A DNA stretch of 64,000 nt from Sulfurovum xiamenensis (GCF_030347995.1 NZ_JAQIBC010000006.1:37252-101251), one strand, 5' to 3'. Shown: positions 35,697-43,603, counted from the first letter of the stretch. Made by a program: numbers and translations. Notes: a model not told the origin generated them from the letters alone.

Positions 35697-36803
35697 TTAC
35701 CAGTATACCATGACACTGCGTCTTCCCCAACGTAGCGCTCTCCTTTTATCAAGCCCCATATAGATGTCGATACGCTTTTGGTAGCGTTTATTCATTTTGT
35801 CGCGTACCGTATAGTAACCAGGTAAACCACCGATACGGACTTTTGTCCCATTACGCATGCCATATTTTTTTATCATATCTCTGGAAACTGCAATGATCTT
35901 CATACCCGGACGCAGACGATTATTCCATGCTGCCAGGAAAGGTGTCTCATCTGTTTGTCCCACATGCGACGTATACGCAGTGGCGGTGACACGAAGCCTT
36001 TTCTCTGTTTTTAGATGTGCCAGTATATGAGGAAGTGGAAGTCTGATCATTCTACCTGTACGTATGATCGCATTGCTTTTGATCTTATTAAATTGCATCA
36101 AATCTTCAGGTTCAAGATCAAACTTTTTGGCAATGGAAATGATCGTATCTCCCTCCCTGATGAAGTAATTGCCAGAAGAGACTGCATCAATCCTCTTTTG
36201 TTCAAAGGGGAGTTTTAGTTTCTGTCCGATACGCAGAGGAGATTGGATCCGAATACCGTTCATTTTTGCGATCTCTTGTGTTGTTAAGCCAAATTTCTTT
36301 GCGATCTTACTCAGTGCATCGCCACTTACAACCCTGTACTTACCGTAAATAATTTGAGGTTTCTCAGGCACTTCAGCTATGATTGTTTCTACAAGTTCTC
36401 TTTCTATACGGGGAGGGGCTTCACAAGTCTCTATCTCTTCTATCTTATCATCAAGTATGACTTGGGCGATGGGTTCTTCTGTTTCTGTATACTTTGTAAA
36501 TGCTTTTTCACTTCCCTTAAAACGTACAGACTCTTGGACTTTTACATGCCGTTCTATCATATCCTCTACGGAAACCACTTTGAGAAAACGCTTTTTTTCA
36601 GGAACAGGTAACGTTTTTGCCCTGATCAATTTTTTCCTATTCACATCATAAATGATCTCTTTAGCTTTAAGAAATTTCGCCCCGTAAGGGTTACACGTGG
36701 TCATACCAGCGGTGACAACCCTGCAGTCTATCATCGACTTTGCAGCGGCTGTTTCCAGACATAGATAGGATAGTAAAAAAAATCTCAAGTGATTTCTGGA
36801 CAT
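35697..36803 (-). CDS. secreted LysM and 3D-domain cell-wall protein
   Basis: 368 residues. A signal peptide ends near A-A-A-K (about 20). A variable linker (about 25-150) precedes two LysM repeats (about 155-200 and 212-256; each with G-D-x-x-x-x-I-A-K-K-F) that bind peptidoglycan. The last 95 residues are a 3D domain (named for its three Asp residues), with A-T-A-Y-T-S and D-K-M-N-K-R-Y-Q-K-R-I-D-I-Y, a double-psi beta-barrel related to MltA. A lytic transglycosylase-type role is likely, but the catalytic activity of this subgroup is not certain. Confidence 0.85.
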   Translation of the reverse strand: MSRNHLRFFLLSYLCLETAAAKSMIDCRVVTAGMTTCNPYGAKFLKAKEIIYDVNRKKLIRAKTLPVPEKKRFLKVVSVEDMIERHVKVQESVRFKGSEKAFTKYTETEEPIAQVILDDKIEEIETCEAPPRIERELVETIIAEVPEKPQIIYGKYRVVSGDALSKIAKKFGLTTQEIAKMNGIRIQSPLRIGQKLKLPFEQKRIDAVSSGNYFIREGDTIISIAKKFDLEPEDLMQFNKIKSNAIIRTGRMIRLPLPHILAHLKTEKRLRVTATAYTSHVGQTDETPFLAAWNNRLRPGMKIIAVSRDMIKKYGMRNGTKVRIGGLPGYYTVRDKMNKRYQKRIDIYMGLDKRRALRWGRRSVMVYW

Positions 36804-36817
36804 TACGTTATGCTAAA

Positions 36818-38284
36818 CTATAAAAAGTTTAACATCTCTCCTTTAATGGACTCTTTTTCAACGATGACCGAATGGATCACAGGTTTCTCGAACAGCCCGT
36901 TTATCATAGGCGGTACAGATACACCTGCATGTTCACTCACCCATTTCAGTGCTTCTACATCATCTTTGACCTCATGTCCCAGTGATTTTGAAACAGACGG
37001 ACTGAACTTGGTCCATTCTGCAGTCGAGTAGACCACCGTTTTGAGATCTTTTTCTCTTAATGTTTTATAGGCTCTCATACATGTGGCTGTATGCGGGTCC
37101 ATAATGTACCCTTTTTTTGCATATTCGCCTACCACAGCTTCACACTCTTCATCATCTGAGAAAGAGGCATCAAAATCTTCACGCAACAGTGCGAGTTCAT
37201 CTGTGCTCAACTGGTACTTGCCGTCTTTGGCCAATCCTTCCATCAATTCTTTGGTACGTGCTGCACCGAATTTATCAAACATAATACGTTCAACATTAGA
37301 ACTTTTCAAAATATCCATAGCCGGTGATTCTGTCTGTATGAGTGTACGTGTTGTAAGATCATACGACCCCTTGGTGATCCAATCTGTCAGAATATTATTG
37401 ATATTGGATGAGATAAGGATCTTTTCTATCGGTAAACCTGCTTTTTTTGCATAATAGGCACCTAAAGCATTCCCGAAGTTACCACTAGGAACAACCAGAT
37501 AGATCTTCTCACCCATTTGGATGCTCTGCTTACGTACCAACTCCAGGTAGGAGTGGATATGGTAAATGATCTGGAAGATAATACGCCCGAAGTTTACAGA
37601 GTTTGCTGCTGAAAGTTTGATATTTCTCTCTTCCAATTCAGCCTTAAAGTCATCAGAGGCAAGCAGATCTTTGAGAGTATTCTGCGTATCGTCGAAATTA
37701 CCTTTCACACCGATCACTTTCAGATTTGAAGCATCTTCTGTAACCATTTGCAGTCTTTGAACATCGGATGTACCCCCATCCGGGTAAAGACATGCTACCT
37801 GCACACCTTCCTGATCTTTAAAGGTTTCGAGTGTGGCAGGACCGGTATCTCCGCTTGTCGCTGCCATGATAAGATAGTGTTCACCCCTTTTTTGCGCCAA
37901 TTTACTTAACACATACCCAAAAGGTTGTAAAGCCATATCTTTAAAGGCTCTTGTAGGACCATGGTAGAGCTCAGAGACAAAGCAGTCATCTTCGATCTGG
38001 GAAAGCGGTACAGGATTTGAAGGATCATCAAATGCATCATATCTTTTTAACGCTTCTACCAGTACTTCTTTTTCAATATCTATACCAAATTGTTCCAAAA
38101 AATCCAATGCCAATGTTTTATAATGGCTGGAGAGATGCCCCTCTAGGTATTCTCTATCTAACGTTGGGAGTTCTTTGGGTACATATAACCCACCAAAACT
38201 AGCACTTGGGCTGAGTATTGCTTCTGAAAATGGTACAGATGAAGGTTTCTGTCCGTCATTTCCGCGTGTCTCAATAAATTGCAT
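36818..38284 (-). CDS. thrC: threonine synthase
   Basis: 488 residues, the long type. K115 in G-P-T-R-A-F-K-D-M binds PLP, and S-G-N-F-G-N-A near 276-282 is the phosphate loop. It makes threonine from O-phosphohomoserine. It is the last gene before a 447-base gap on its upstream side. That gap holds a TATAAT box 31-36 bases before the start codon, and a separate promoter with a structured RNA candidate about 250 bases further up. The LysM/3D gene follows after 14 bases. Confidence 0.95.
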   Translation of the reverse strand: MQFIETRGNDGQKPSSVPFSEAILSPSASFGGLYVPKELPTLDREYLEGHLSSHYKTLALDFLEQFGIDIEKEVLVEALKRYDAFDDPSNPVPLSQIEDDCFVSELYHGPTRAFKDMALQPFGYVLSKLAQKRGEHYLIMAATSGDTGPATLETFKDQEGVQVACLYPDGGTSDVQRLQMVTEDASNLKVIGVKGNFDDTQNTLKDLLASDDFKAELEERNIKLSAANSVNFGRIIFQIIYHIHSYLELVRKQSIQMGEKIYLVVPSGNFGNALGAYYAKKAGLPIEKILISSNINNILTDWITKGSYDLTTRTLIQTESPAMDILKSSNVERIMFDKFGAARTKELMEGLAKDGKYQLSTDELALLREDFDASFSDDEECEAVVGEYAKKGYIMDPHTATCMRAYKTLREKDLKTVVYSTAEWTKFSPSVSKSLGHEVKDDVEALKWVSEHAGVSVPPMINGLFEKPVIHSVIVEKESIKGEMLNFL

Positions 38285-38314
38285 CTATATTATCCTATGT
38301 TTATATGAATGATA

Positions 38315-38320
38315 ATTATA
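38315..38320 (-). promoter_or_regulatory. -10 box of thrC
   Basis: TATAAT on the minus strand, 31 bases before the thrC ATG, in an AT-rich context with AGGATAAT as ribosome site close to the start. Confidence 0.5.
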
Positions 38321-38530
38321 GCTAAATAAGCTAAGGATTATAAGAAATTAGGGGGAATAAAATCTGAAGTAAACTCAAGTATCTAGTATCTATTTGCCCT
38401 ACAATAATAGGAGAAGAATGATTTAGGGAAAAGAATGTCAACTAATAAAATCATAGAGACAAACAAACACTAAAATACTCAGGTAATAGAAGAAATGAAA
38501 CTTTCTAATAGATAGAATGAGTTTATATCT

Positions 38531-38612
38531 CTATTGGTAGTCTGGCGATCTACGTGAGACCCATAACTTTCCGTACCCACCTCGCGATGAACTTGGCTTT
38601 TTCAATACAGTA
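38531..38612 (-). ncRNA. structured RNA candidate resembling the c-di-GMP-I (GEMM-I) riboswitch
   Basis: Read on the minus strand, the core has the order of GEMM-I elements. CATC-GCGA-GGTG is a hairpin closed by a GNRA loop (38589-38578), then G-G-G-T-A-C-G-G-A-A-A-G-T-T resembling the GGGACGCAAAGC stretch, then A-T-G-G-G-T-C-T. A second hairpin GGTCT/AGATC (38561-38557 with 38551-38547) is followed by G-C-C-A-G-A-C-T-A-C-C, like the family's 3' end. A TATAAT box about 16 bases upstream would start transcription just before it. Several consensus bases differ, so a divergent member or another RNA class is possible. thrC is the next gene downstream, about 250 bases away. Confidence 0.45.
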
Positions 38613-38627
38613 TAACCGTATGAAAGA

Positions 38628-38633
38628 ATTATA
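38628..38633 (-). promoter_or_regulatory. -10 box of the RNA candidate
   Basis: TATAAT on the minus strand in the sequence G-T-T-A-T-A-A-T-T-C, placing a start near 38620, just ahead of the structured core. Confidence 0.5.
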
Positions 38634-38731
38634 ACACACTTACCTAAGAGAAAGAACTTAAATTCTAAAAAAAATTTAAAAATTTATAATTTTTTATTGT
38701 TTTTCTCATTTAACCTATACAATTTATTGCT

Positions 38732-39583
38732 CTAGAGTTCGATACAGGTCCCTACACCAGAACTGGTCAAAATTTCCAGAAGCAATGAGTGCTCTACGCG
38801 ACCATCGATGATGTGTGCTTTTTTGACACCACCACGCAATGCTTCTATACAGGCATCCACTTTAGGTACCATACCCCCTTGTATCGTTCCGTCTTCTTTG
38901 AGGGCTTCGGTTTTTTCTATACTCAGATTGGTGATCAGCTGCATCTCTTTATCTAACACACCAGGCGTGTCCGTCAAGAACAGTACTTTTCTTGCTTTCA
39001 AGGCTACGGCTATTTTGCTTGCTGCAAGGTCCGCATTGATATTGAATCCAGGATGTCCCATCGTACTGCTTCCCGCGATAGGAGCGATCACAGGTATCGC
39101 ACCGTCCTCAATGATATTATTGACGATCTCAGGATTGACATGTTCGATCATACCCGTATAACCGAACTTTTCAAAATCTTTAGGGATCCCCTTTAAAAAA
39201 CCGCCATCTTTTCCAGAGATCCCGATCGCTTTAGACCCATGATTATCAAGCAGGGATACGATCTCTTTGTTGATCTCTCCGCTCAATACCATCTCAGCGA
39301 TACGCATCACCTCTTTAGTCGTTACACGCTGTCCATCGATAAATGTGGTATCTACCCCTAAATTGGCAAGAAGATCTGTGATACTTTTACCTCCACCATG
39401 TACGATAATAGGTTTCATTCCTACAAGGTGCAAAAGTACAATATCCTGTGCAAACTGTTCTTTTAATGCATCACTCGTTTGGGCAGAACCACCATACTTG
39501 ATCACTATTTTTTCATTGGAAAACTTTTTGATAAACGGTAAAGCCTCAAGCAGCGTTTTTACAACATTGATATTATTTTTCAT
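38732..39583 (-). CDS. argB: acetylglutamate kinase
   Basis: 283 residues of the amino-acid kinase fold: K-Y-G-G-S-A near 24-29, V-H-G-G-G-K near 61-66 that positions the phosphates, N-I-N-A-D near 181-185, and G-G-M-V-P-K near 238-243. It phosphorylates N-acetylglutamate, the second step of arginine synthesis. The N-terminal helix typical of arginine-inhibited hexamers appears present but short. It overlaps lpxK by 4 bases. argD lies at 54-55 kb. Confidence 0.95.
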   Translation of the reverse strand: MKNNINVVKTLLEALPFIKKFSNEKIVIKYGGSAQTSDALKEQFAQDIVLLHLVGMKPIIVHGGGKSITDLLANLGVDTTFIDGQRVTTKEVMRIAEMVLSGEINKEIVSLLDNHGSKAIGISGKDGGFLKGIPKDFEKFGYTGMIEHVNPEIVNNIIEDGAIPVIAPIAGSSTMGHPGFNINADLAASKIAVALKARKVLFLTDTPGVLDKEMQLITNLSIEKTEALKEDGTIQGGMVPKVDACIEALRGGVKKAHIIDGRVEHSLLLEILTSSGVGTCIEL

Positions 39584-40497
39584 TCTGGATATCCCTTTAT
39601 ATATTCATCTACCTGAGTAAAGATAGTCTCTTGAATCTGTAATTTTAACTTCATTTCAGAGATAGGTAACTTAAAATCCTGCATTTTTACCGCATCTTTT
39701 TGCGTTACAAGAAGACTCTGTGCTGCATAGTCAGATAGGAGCATTTTCAGTTTTTCTTCCTCAAAATAGGCATGGTCTTCCAAATAGACTTTATGGACCA
39801 CTCCCTCAGGCAGATAGGCATCAAGTCTATGTGGATGTGAGATGGCCGTTACCAATATCATTCTAGGTTGAAGATTTTCAAACACCACTTTTCGATGAAA
39901 TGTCTTTCCCTCTTTTGCCACGATATCTGCGTACATTTTATTAAACCAGAATTCTCTAAATGCCCCTGCAGGGAAAGGGAGATAGTTTTTGATCTGTTCG
40001 GGTTCAAGTACAATATCAAATTTTTTTATCCCGACACGGTTAAATCCATCATCCAAAATGATACACTTTGCACCTCTTTCTTTGGCAAGCTCTATGGCTA
40101 AGGCCCTATCTTCACTGACGATCACACTTGTATGAGGCAATGACTGTGCCATTAACATAGGTTCATCTCCACTCTGTGTCACATCAACAAGTATCCTACC
40201 CTTAGAGCTGACCTCGACCAGCCCTTTACTTTTACGGCCATACCCGCGGGAGATGATCACTGCATCTTCAAGGCGTGTAGCAAGTGCTATAGTAAAAGGT
40301 GTTTTCCCGCTCCCCCCAACGATAAGATTCCCTATAGAGATAATGGGGATGCCGAAGTCTTTTGGGGAAATGACCACTCTGCGCAGAGACATGATGGTTC
40401 CATAGATGAGTGAGAGAGGAAACAGAAGGAGAATCAAAGGGTAATGATACCACTTTGGTACAAAGAACATCGTTTCAAAAAATGCTCTCATGAACAC
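39580..40497 (-). CDS. lpxK: tetraacyldisaccharide 4'-kinase
   Basis: 305 residues. An N-terminal hydrophobic anchor (about 18-36) precedes the P-loop G-N-L-x-V-G-G-S-G-K-T-P at 57-67, and I-L-D-D-G-F-N near 143-149 matches the conserved LpxK D-D-G-F/M motif. It phosphorylates the lipid A disaccharide at the inner membrane. Its start overlaps the DUF455 gene by 10 bases and its stop overlaps argB, so the three form one translation-coupled unit. Confidence 0.94.
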   Translation of the reverse strand: MFMRAFFETMFFVPKWYHYPLILLLFPLSLIYGTIMSLRRVVISPKDFGIPIISIGNLIVGGSGKTPFTIALATRLEDAVIISRGYGRKSKGLVEVSSKGRILVDVTQSGDEPMLMAQSLPHTSVIVSEDRALAIELAKERGAKCIILDDGFNRVGIKKFDIVLEPEQIKNYLPFPAGAFREFWFNKMYADIVAKEGKTFHRKVVFENLQPRMILVTAISHPHRLDAYLPEGVVHKVYLEDHAYFEEEKLKMLLSDYAAQSLLVTQKDAVKMQDFKLPISEMKLKLQIQETIFTQVDEYIKGYPE

Positions 40498-41315
40498 TCC
40501 TTCGCACCCAGTTTTTTGATCTCAGCACAGGAGAACCCTGCCTCTTTTCTTGCTTCTACATTGACATAGGGACGGTGTTTTGAAAGCAACTGATAACGTT
40601 CAAGTATCTCAAAATAGACCGCTTCTTCACTTCCCTCTTCTTTTCCTGCTGCTTTACAGAGGTATTTAAACCATTTATCACCCTTGTGTACATGCTCTAT
40701 CTCTTCATCATAAATGATCTGCAGTGCCTCTATCAGTTTTTTTACCTGAGGGTTTTTACGCTTGTTGTCCAGTTTTTTCATTATCTGGGGACTGACATCC
40801 AGACCTGATGCTTCATAATAACGCGGGATGACCGCCATACGCTCCAAGATATTCCCTGCAGTATGCTCAGCCGCATCAAAAAGCCCGCAATGTACAGGAA
40901 AATCCCCATAGGTATATCCCAGTTCTGTTAACAGACTCTGCAGCATTTTAAAGTGCCGTATCTCGTCATTGGCCACTTCCAGCCAATCAACTTGGTAATC
41001 GCTAGGCATATTGGGGTAACGATACACCGCATCTAGTGCCAGATCGATCGCAGAATACTCTATATGTGCAATGGCATGAACCAATGTGGCCAAGCCCTCT
41101 CTACTTTCAAAGTCTTTTCTCGCAGGCAATTCTCGCGGATCTACAATGTGACATTTGGAGGCATAGGAAGGTTTTGAAAATAATTGAGGCGTAAAATCAT
41201 CATCACACCTTATTTCATTTTTGGTACAATATGCCAAACATTGAGCGGTCAACTCCTCTTTTATAAGAATATCATCACTCATAATGGCACGTTCTAAAAG
41301 ACTAAATATATTCAT
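40488..41315 (-). CDS. DUF455 ferritin-like protein
   Basis: 275 residues. A four-helix, ferritin-like pattern carries carboxylate/His pairs: A-H-I-E-Y near 91-95, N-D-E-I-R-H-F near 127-133, A-A-E-H near 158-161, and D-E-E-I-E-H near 217-222. These could form a di-iron site. DUF455 proteins are distantly like the tRNA hydroxylase MiaE; a specific substrate is not known. It starts the DUF455-lpxK-argB unit, and its own start lies 14 bases from the divergent MBL-fold gene. Confidence 0.75.
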   Translation of the reverse strand: MNIFSLLERAIMSDDILIKEELTAQCLAYCTKNEIRCDDDFTPQLFSKPSYASKCHIVDPRELPARKDFESREGLATLVHAIAHIEYSAIDLALDAVYRYPNMPSDYQVDWLEVANDEIRHFKMLQSLLTELGYTYGDFPVHCGLFDAAEHTAGNILERMAVIPRYYEASGLDVSPQIMKKLDNKRKNPQVKKLIEALQIIYDEEIEHVHKGDKWFKYLCKAAGKEEGSEEAVYFEILERYQLLSKHRPYVNVEARKEAGFSCAEIKKLGAKECS

Positions 41316-41329
41316 AGGAGAATTATATC

Positions 41330-41935
41330 ATGCAAATCAAAATACAACCTATGGGAGCTTACCAAACCAACTGTTACATCGCTACAGTGGATGGAAAAGA
41401 TTTTATCATAGACCCCGGTATGGGTGCCACCCGATGGGTCATTGACAATGTCACCAATCCCGTTGCGATACTGAACACCCATGGACACTTTGATCATGTA
41501 TGGTCAAATGCGGAGGTTCAAGAGAAACTGAGGCTGCCTATCTATTGTCCCAAAGGTGATGCATTTATGCTTACAGATGATCCTCTTGGGCAAGGTACGC
41601 CTCCGAGTGAACCGGACCATATCATCGTAGGTGATGAAGAACTGACCATTGAGGGGATCAAGATCAAATACCGTCACTTTCCGGGACATACACCTGGCTG
41701 CTCCATTATAGAGATCGATGATGTATGGTTCAGTGGGGACTTTCTTTTTGAACAGAGTATCGGAAGATGGGATTTCCCTTCATCAAGCGGAGAAGAGATG
41801 GTAAAGAGTTTAGAAAAAGCGCTCACCATAGACGGCGATTATACGATCTATCCCGGCCATGGCATGAGCACGACCCTGAAAGCAGAACAAAGGGTCATAC
41901 CTTTTTGGATAGAGCAGGTGAAGAGGACGCTTTGA
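41330..41935 (+). CDS. metallo-beta-lactamase-fold hydrolase (glyoxalase II-like)
   Basis: 201 residues. The binuclear zinc motif H51-G-H53-x-D55-H56 and the downstream F-P-G-H-T-P-G, F-S-G-D and Y-P-G-H-G segments are all present. This is the short YcbL/GloB-like type that lacks the C-terminal substrate domain of true glyoxalase II, so the thioester or persulfide substrate is not defined. AGGAG lies about 8 bases before ATG. Confidence 0.88.
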   Translation: MQIKIQPMGAYQTNCYIATVDGKDFIIDPGMGATRWVIDNVTNPVAILNTHGHFDHVWSNAEVQEKLRLPIYCPKGDAFMLTDDPLGQGTPPSEPDHIIVGDEELTIEGIKIKYRHFPGHTPGCSIIEIDDVWFSGDFLFEQSIGRWDFPSSSGEEMVKSLEKALTIDGDYTIYPGHGMSTTLKAEQRVIPFWIEQVKRTL

Positions 41936-41959
41936 TCCTCTACTCTGATTTATTGAAGA

Positions 41960-42220
41960 TTAACCGCATTTTCCTGTACTGCATTTTCCTGCTTCACACT
42001 TCATAGAAGGTCCTAGATCACTTTTTTCTGCCGTTTCCGGTTTTCCTGTTGCACACTTTCCGGTGCCACATTTTCCTGCTTCACACTTCATAAAAGGTTT
42101 GAGATCACTTTTTGTTTCCGGTTCATAGCTTTCAAATGCACCTTCACTGTAAAGAATATATGTAAAGATCGCACCCAATATTGCCAGAGCCAGAAACACA
42201 TAGAGAAAGAATTTTTTCAT
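41960..42220 (-). CDS. membrane-anchored Cys-rich repeat protein (EAGKC repeats)
   Basis: 86 residues from ATG 42220 (AAGG lies 9 bases upstream; ATG 42226 is too near it). One membrane span or uncleaved signal (about 4-24) is followed by two copies of a 19-residue repeat, S-D-L-x-P-x-M-K-C-E-A-G-K-C-x-T-G-K-C (38-56 and 67-85), identical at 16 of 19 positions. Six cysteines are each spaced five apart within a repeat. Such K-C-x-x-G-K-C strings recall metal-binding proteins and the EGKCG cores of HvfA-type peptide precursors. No DUF692 (HvfB-like) maturase is nearby. The function is likely metal or thiol binding outside the membrane. Confidence 0.65.
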   Translation of the reverse strand: MKKFFLYVFLALAILGAIFTYILYSEGAFESYEPETKSDLKPFMKCEAGKCGTGKCATGKPETAEKSDLGPSMKCEAGKCSTGKCG

Positions 42221-42272
42221 TGTCATTTACCTTGATTTGTATTTAAAAAGTGAAGTATAGCATAAGCTTCTG

Positions 42273-42656
42273 TTAGCCTAGTACATGCGAAGGCAGTACG
42301 AACGTTGTAAAGCTACCCTCAAAGACTAATTTTCCATTGACAAATGCCTCTACTCCTACCTCAGATTTCTTACCTTTGGTATTGACAACCGAAGCTTTAC
42401 ACAATACTGTATCACCGACCTTCACAGGCGCTATAAATTTCGAACTTGAAGCACCCAGTACCACATACGGATCGTTCACTGAGGACATAGCTGCATAATC
42501 TGCCGCACCAAATATAAAACCGCCATGGACCAATCCCTCTTCATCTGCTGCCATCTGTTGTGTGGTATGTAAAAGTACTTCTGCATAATTTTCTTGAAGT
42601 TTGGTCACTTTTCCGCAAAGTGACGTATTAATATTTAGATGGGTATTTAATTGCAT
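42273..42656 (-). CDS. PaaI/hotdog-fold thioesterase
   Basis: 127 residues of the hotdog fold. E-G-L-V-H-G-G-F-I-F-G-A-A-D-Y near 39-53 is the catalytic helix region, with the H-G-G-F-I pattern of acyl-CoA thioesterases of the PaaI/FlK-like type. The acyl substrate is not defined. It is monocistronic by layout, with the Cys-rich gene downstream and a palindrome-rich gap upstream. Confidence 0.8.
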   Translation of the reverse strand: MQLNTHLNINTSLCGKVTKLQENYAEVLLHTTQQMAADEEGLVHGGFIFGAADYAAMSSVNDPYVVLGASSSKFIAPVKVGDTVLCKASVVNTKGKKSEVGVEAFVNGKLVFEGSFTTFVLPSHVLG

Positions 42657-42943
42657 AGTCTATCCTCAACATTTTTGAAGATTATATCTAAAAATTGTCT
42701 ATTAATCACACGAAGTGTGCCATGTCACTGTGAACGACTTTGAAAGCGAAGCGATACGAGAACAGTGACGCTTTTTTGGTTTCGTTTTTTCTAAAAAAAA
42801 GAAAGGGGAAACAATTCCACAGTTAAAATAGGAGGAAATATTTCTTAAATACGAAAATTTAAGTATACATTCCCACTCTCACGAGTGGGAACAAGAGGAA
42901 AGATATATTCCCATCAGGATGATGGAAACAAGAAAAGAACTAA
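42657..42943. repeat. gap filled with palindromic intergenic repeats
   Basis: No gene. Elements: CACAC/GTGTG hairpin (42707-42719); GTCACTGT (42724-42731) pairing with ACAGTGAC (42762-42769) around a core with a G-C-G-A-A-G-C-G string; a T run after it; TTCCCACTC/GAGTGGGAA perfect 9-bp hairpin (42870-42891); TTCCCATC/GATGGAAA (42908-42928, one mismatch). The last two share flanks with the hairpin at 5034-5055. This looks like a composite of REP-like elements. Confidence 0.6.
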
Positions 42944-43603
42944 TTAATAAGAGAATTTATACCCGCGTCTACGTACTGTATGAATCACCTGAAATCCAAG
43001 TATACTCTTCAATCGTTTTCTGATCTGATTGATCGCCACTTCTACAGTGTTGTCACTGACATACTCAGGCTCTTCCCAGAGTGCATTAATGATCTCATCT
43101 TTTGAGAAAACACGTTGTTTACGAAGTGCAAGGTATGCCAAAATATCAAATGTCTTGCCATTAAGAGAAACGATCTTCTCATCATATTCGATCTTTTTGT
43201 TCGCAATGTCGATCACAAGCTTATCGATGTTCACCTGTGTACCGAACAAGTGTCTCATATTTGCCAATACTCTTGCAGCAATAAGATCAGGATATTCACC
43301 GTGCTGATAGATCACATCATCTACACCCAACGAAAAGAAAGCAGATTGTGCTTTGACATTATTTGTCAAGATCATGATCTTCGTTTCGCTCTTTTTCTTT
43401 TTAACTTCATTCACATAACGCTCAAGTGAAAACTTTACACCTTCATCCACAATCACAACCAGTTCATAATGTCTAAAGTCTGTAAAGTTGGTCGCATCAT
43501 ACATATCTTTTGCATTGTCAACAATACAAATAAAGTATTTATCTAACTCTTTTTCAAGTTCCTTAACGTATTCATCATTGAAACCTACGGTTAATATTCT
43601 CAT
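42944..43603 (-). CDS. atypical orphan response regulator, HsrA/CosR-like
   Basis: 219 residues. The C-terminal OmpR-type winged helix (about 120-219) has W-E-E-P-E, V-E-V-A-I-N-Q-I-R and T-V-R-R-R-G-Y, matching Campylobacterota HsrA (HP1043)/CosR. The receiver domain is degenerate: no acidic pair near the start, Val at about 52 where the phospho-Asp should be (Asp follows at 53), and no conserved Lys in the D-D-V-I-Y-Q-H-G region. It should work without phosphorylation, as its homologues do in growth and oxidative-stress control. No histidine kinase is adjacent. Confidence 0.85.
   Translation of the reverse strand: MRILTVGFNDEYVKELEKELDKYFICIVDNAKDMYDATNFTDFRHYELVVIVDEGVKFSLERYVNEVKKKKSETKIMILTNNVKAQSAFFSLGVDDVIYQHGEYPDLIAARVLANMRHLFGTQVNIDKLVIDIANKKIEYDEKIVSLNGKTFDILAYLALRKQRVFSKDEIINALWEEPEYVSDNTVEVAINQIRKRLKSILGFQVIHTVRRRGYKFSY

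Larger units (their letters stand above)
38285..38731. other. 447-base gene-free gap between argB and thrC
   Basis: No convincing open frame on either strand. It holds, read on the minus strand: a TATAAT box (38628-38633), a structured RNA candidate (38531-38612), about 200 bases of AT-rich sequence without a clear fold, and a second TATAAT (38315-38320) close to thrC. The region at 38655-38700 is a run of A and T. Confidence 0.6.

Noticed and set aside
38531..38612. 4.5S/SRP RNA
   Set aside because: The G-G-T-A-C-G-G-A-A-A-G string only loosely recalls the SRP loop; the asymmetric loop and long stem are absent.
42757..42836. A short plus-strand frame with an F-W-F-R-F-F string in the palindrome-rich gap
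   Set aside because: It arises from an intergenic repeat with poly-T/poly-A tracts, has no ribosome site, and stops quickly.
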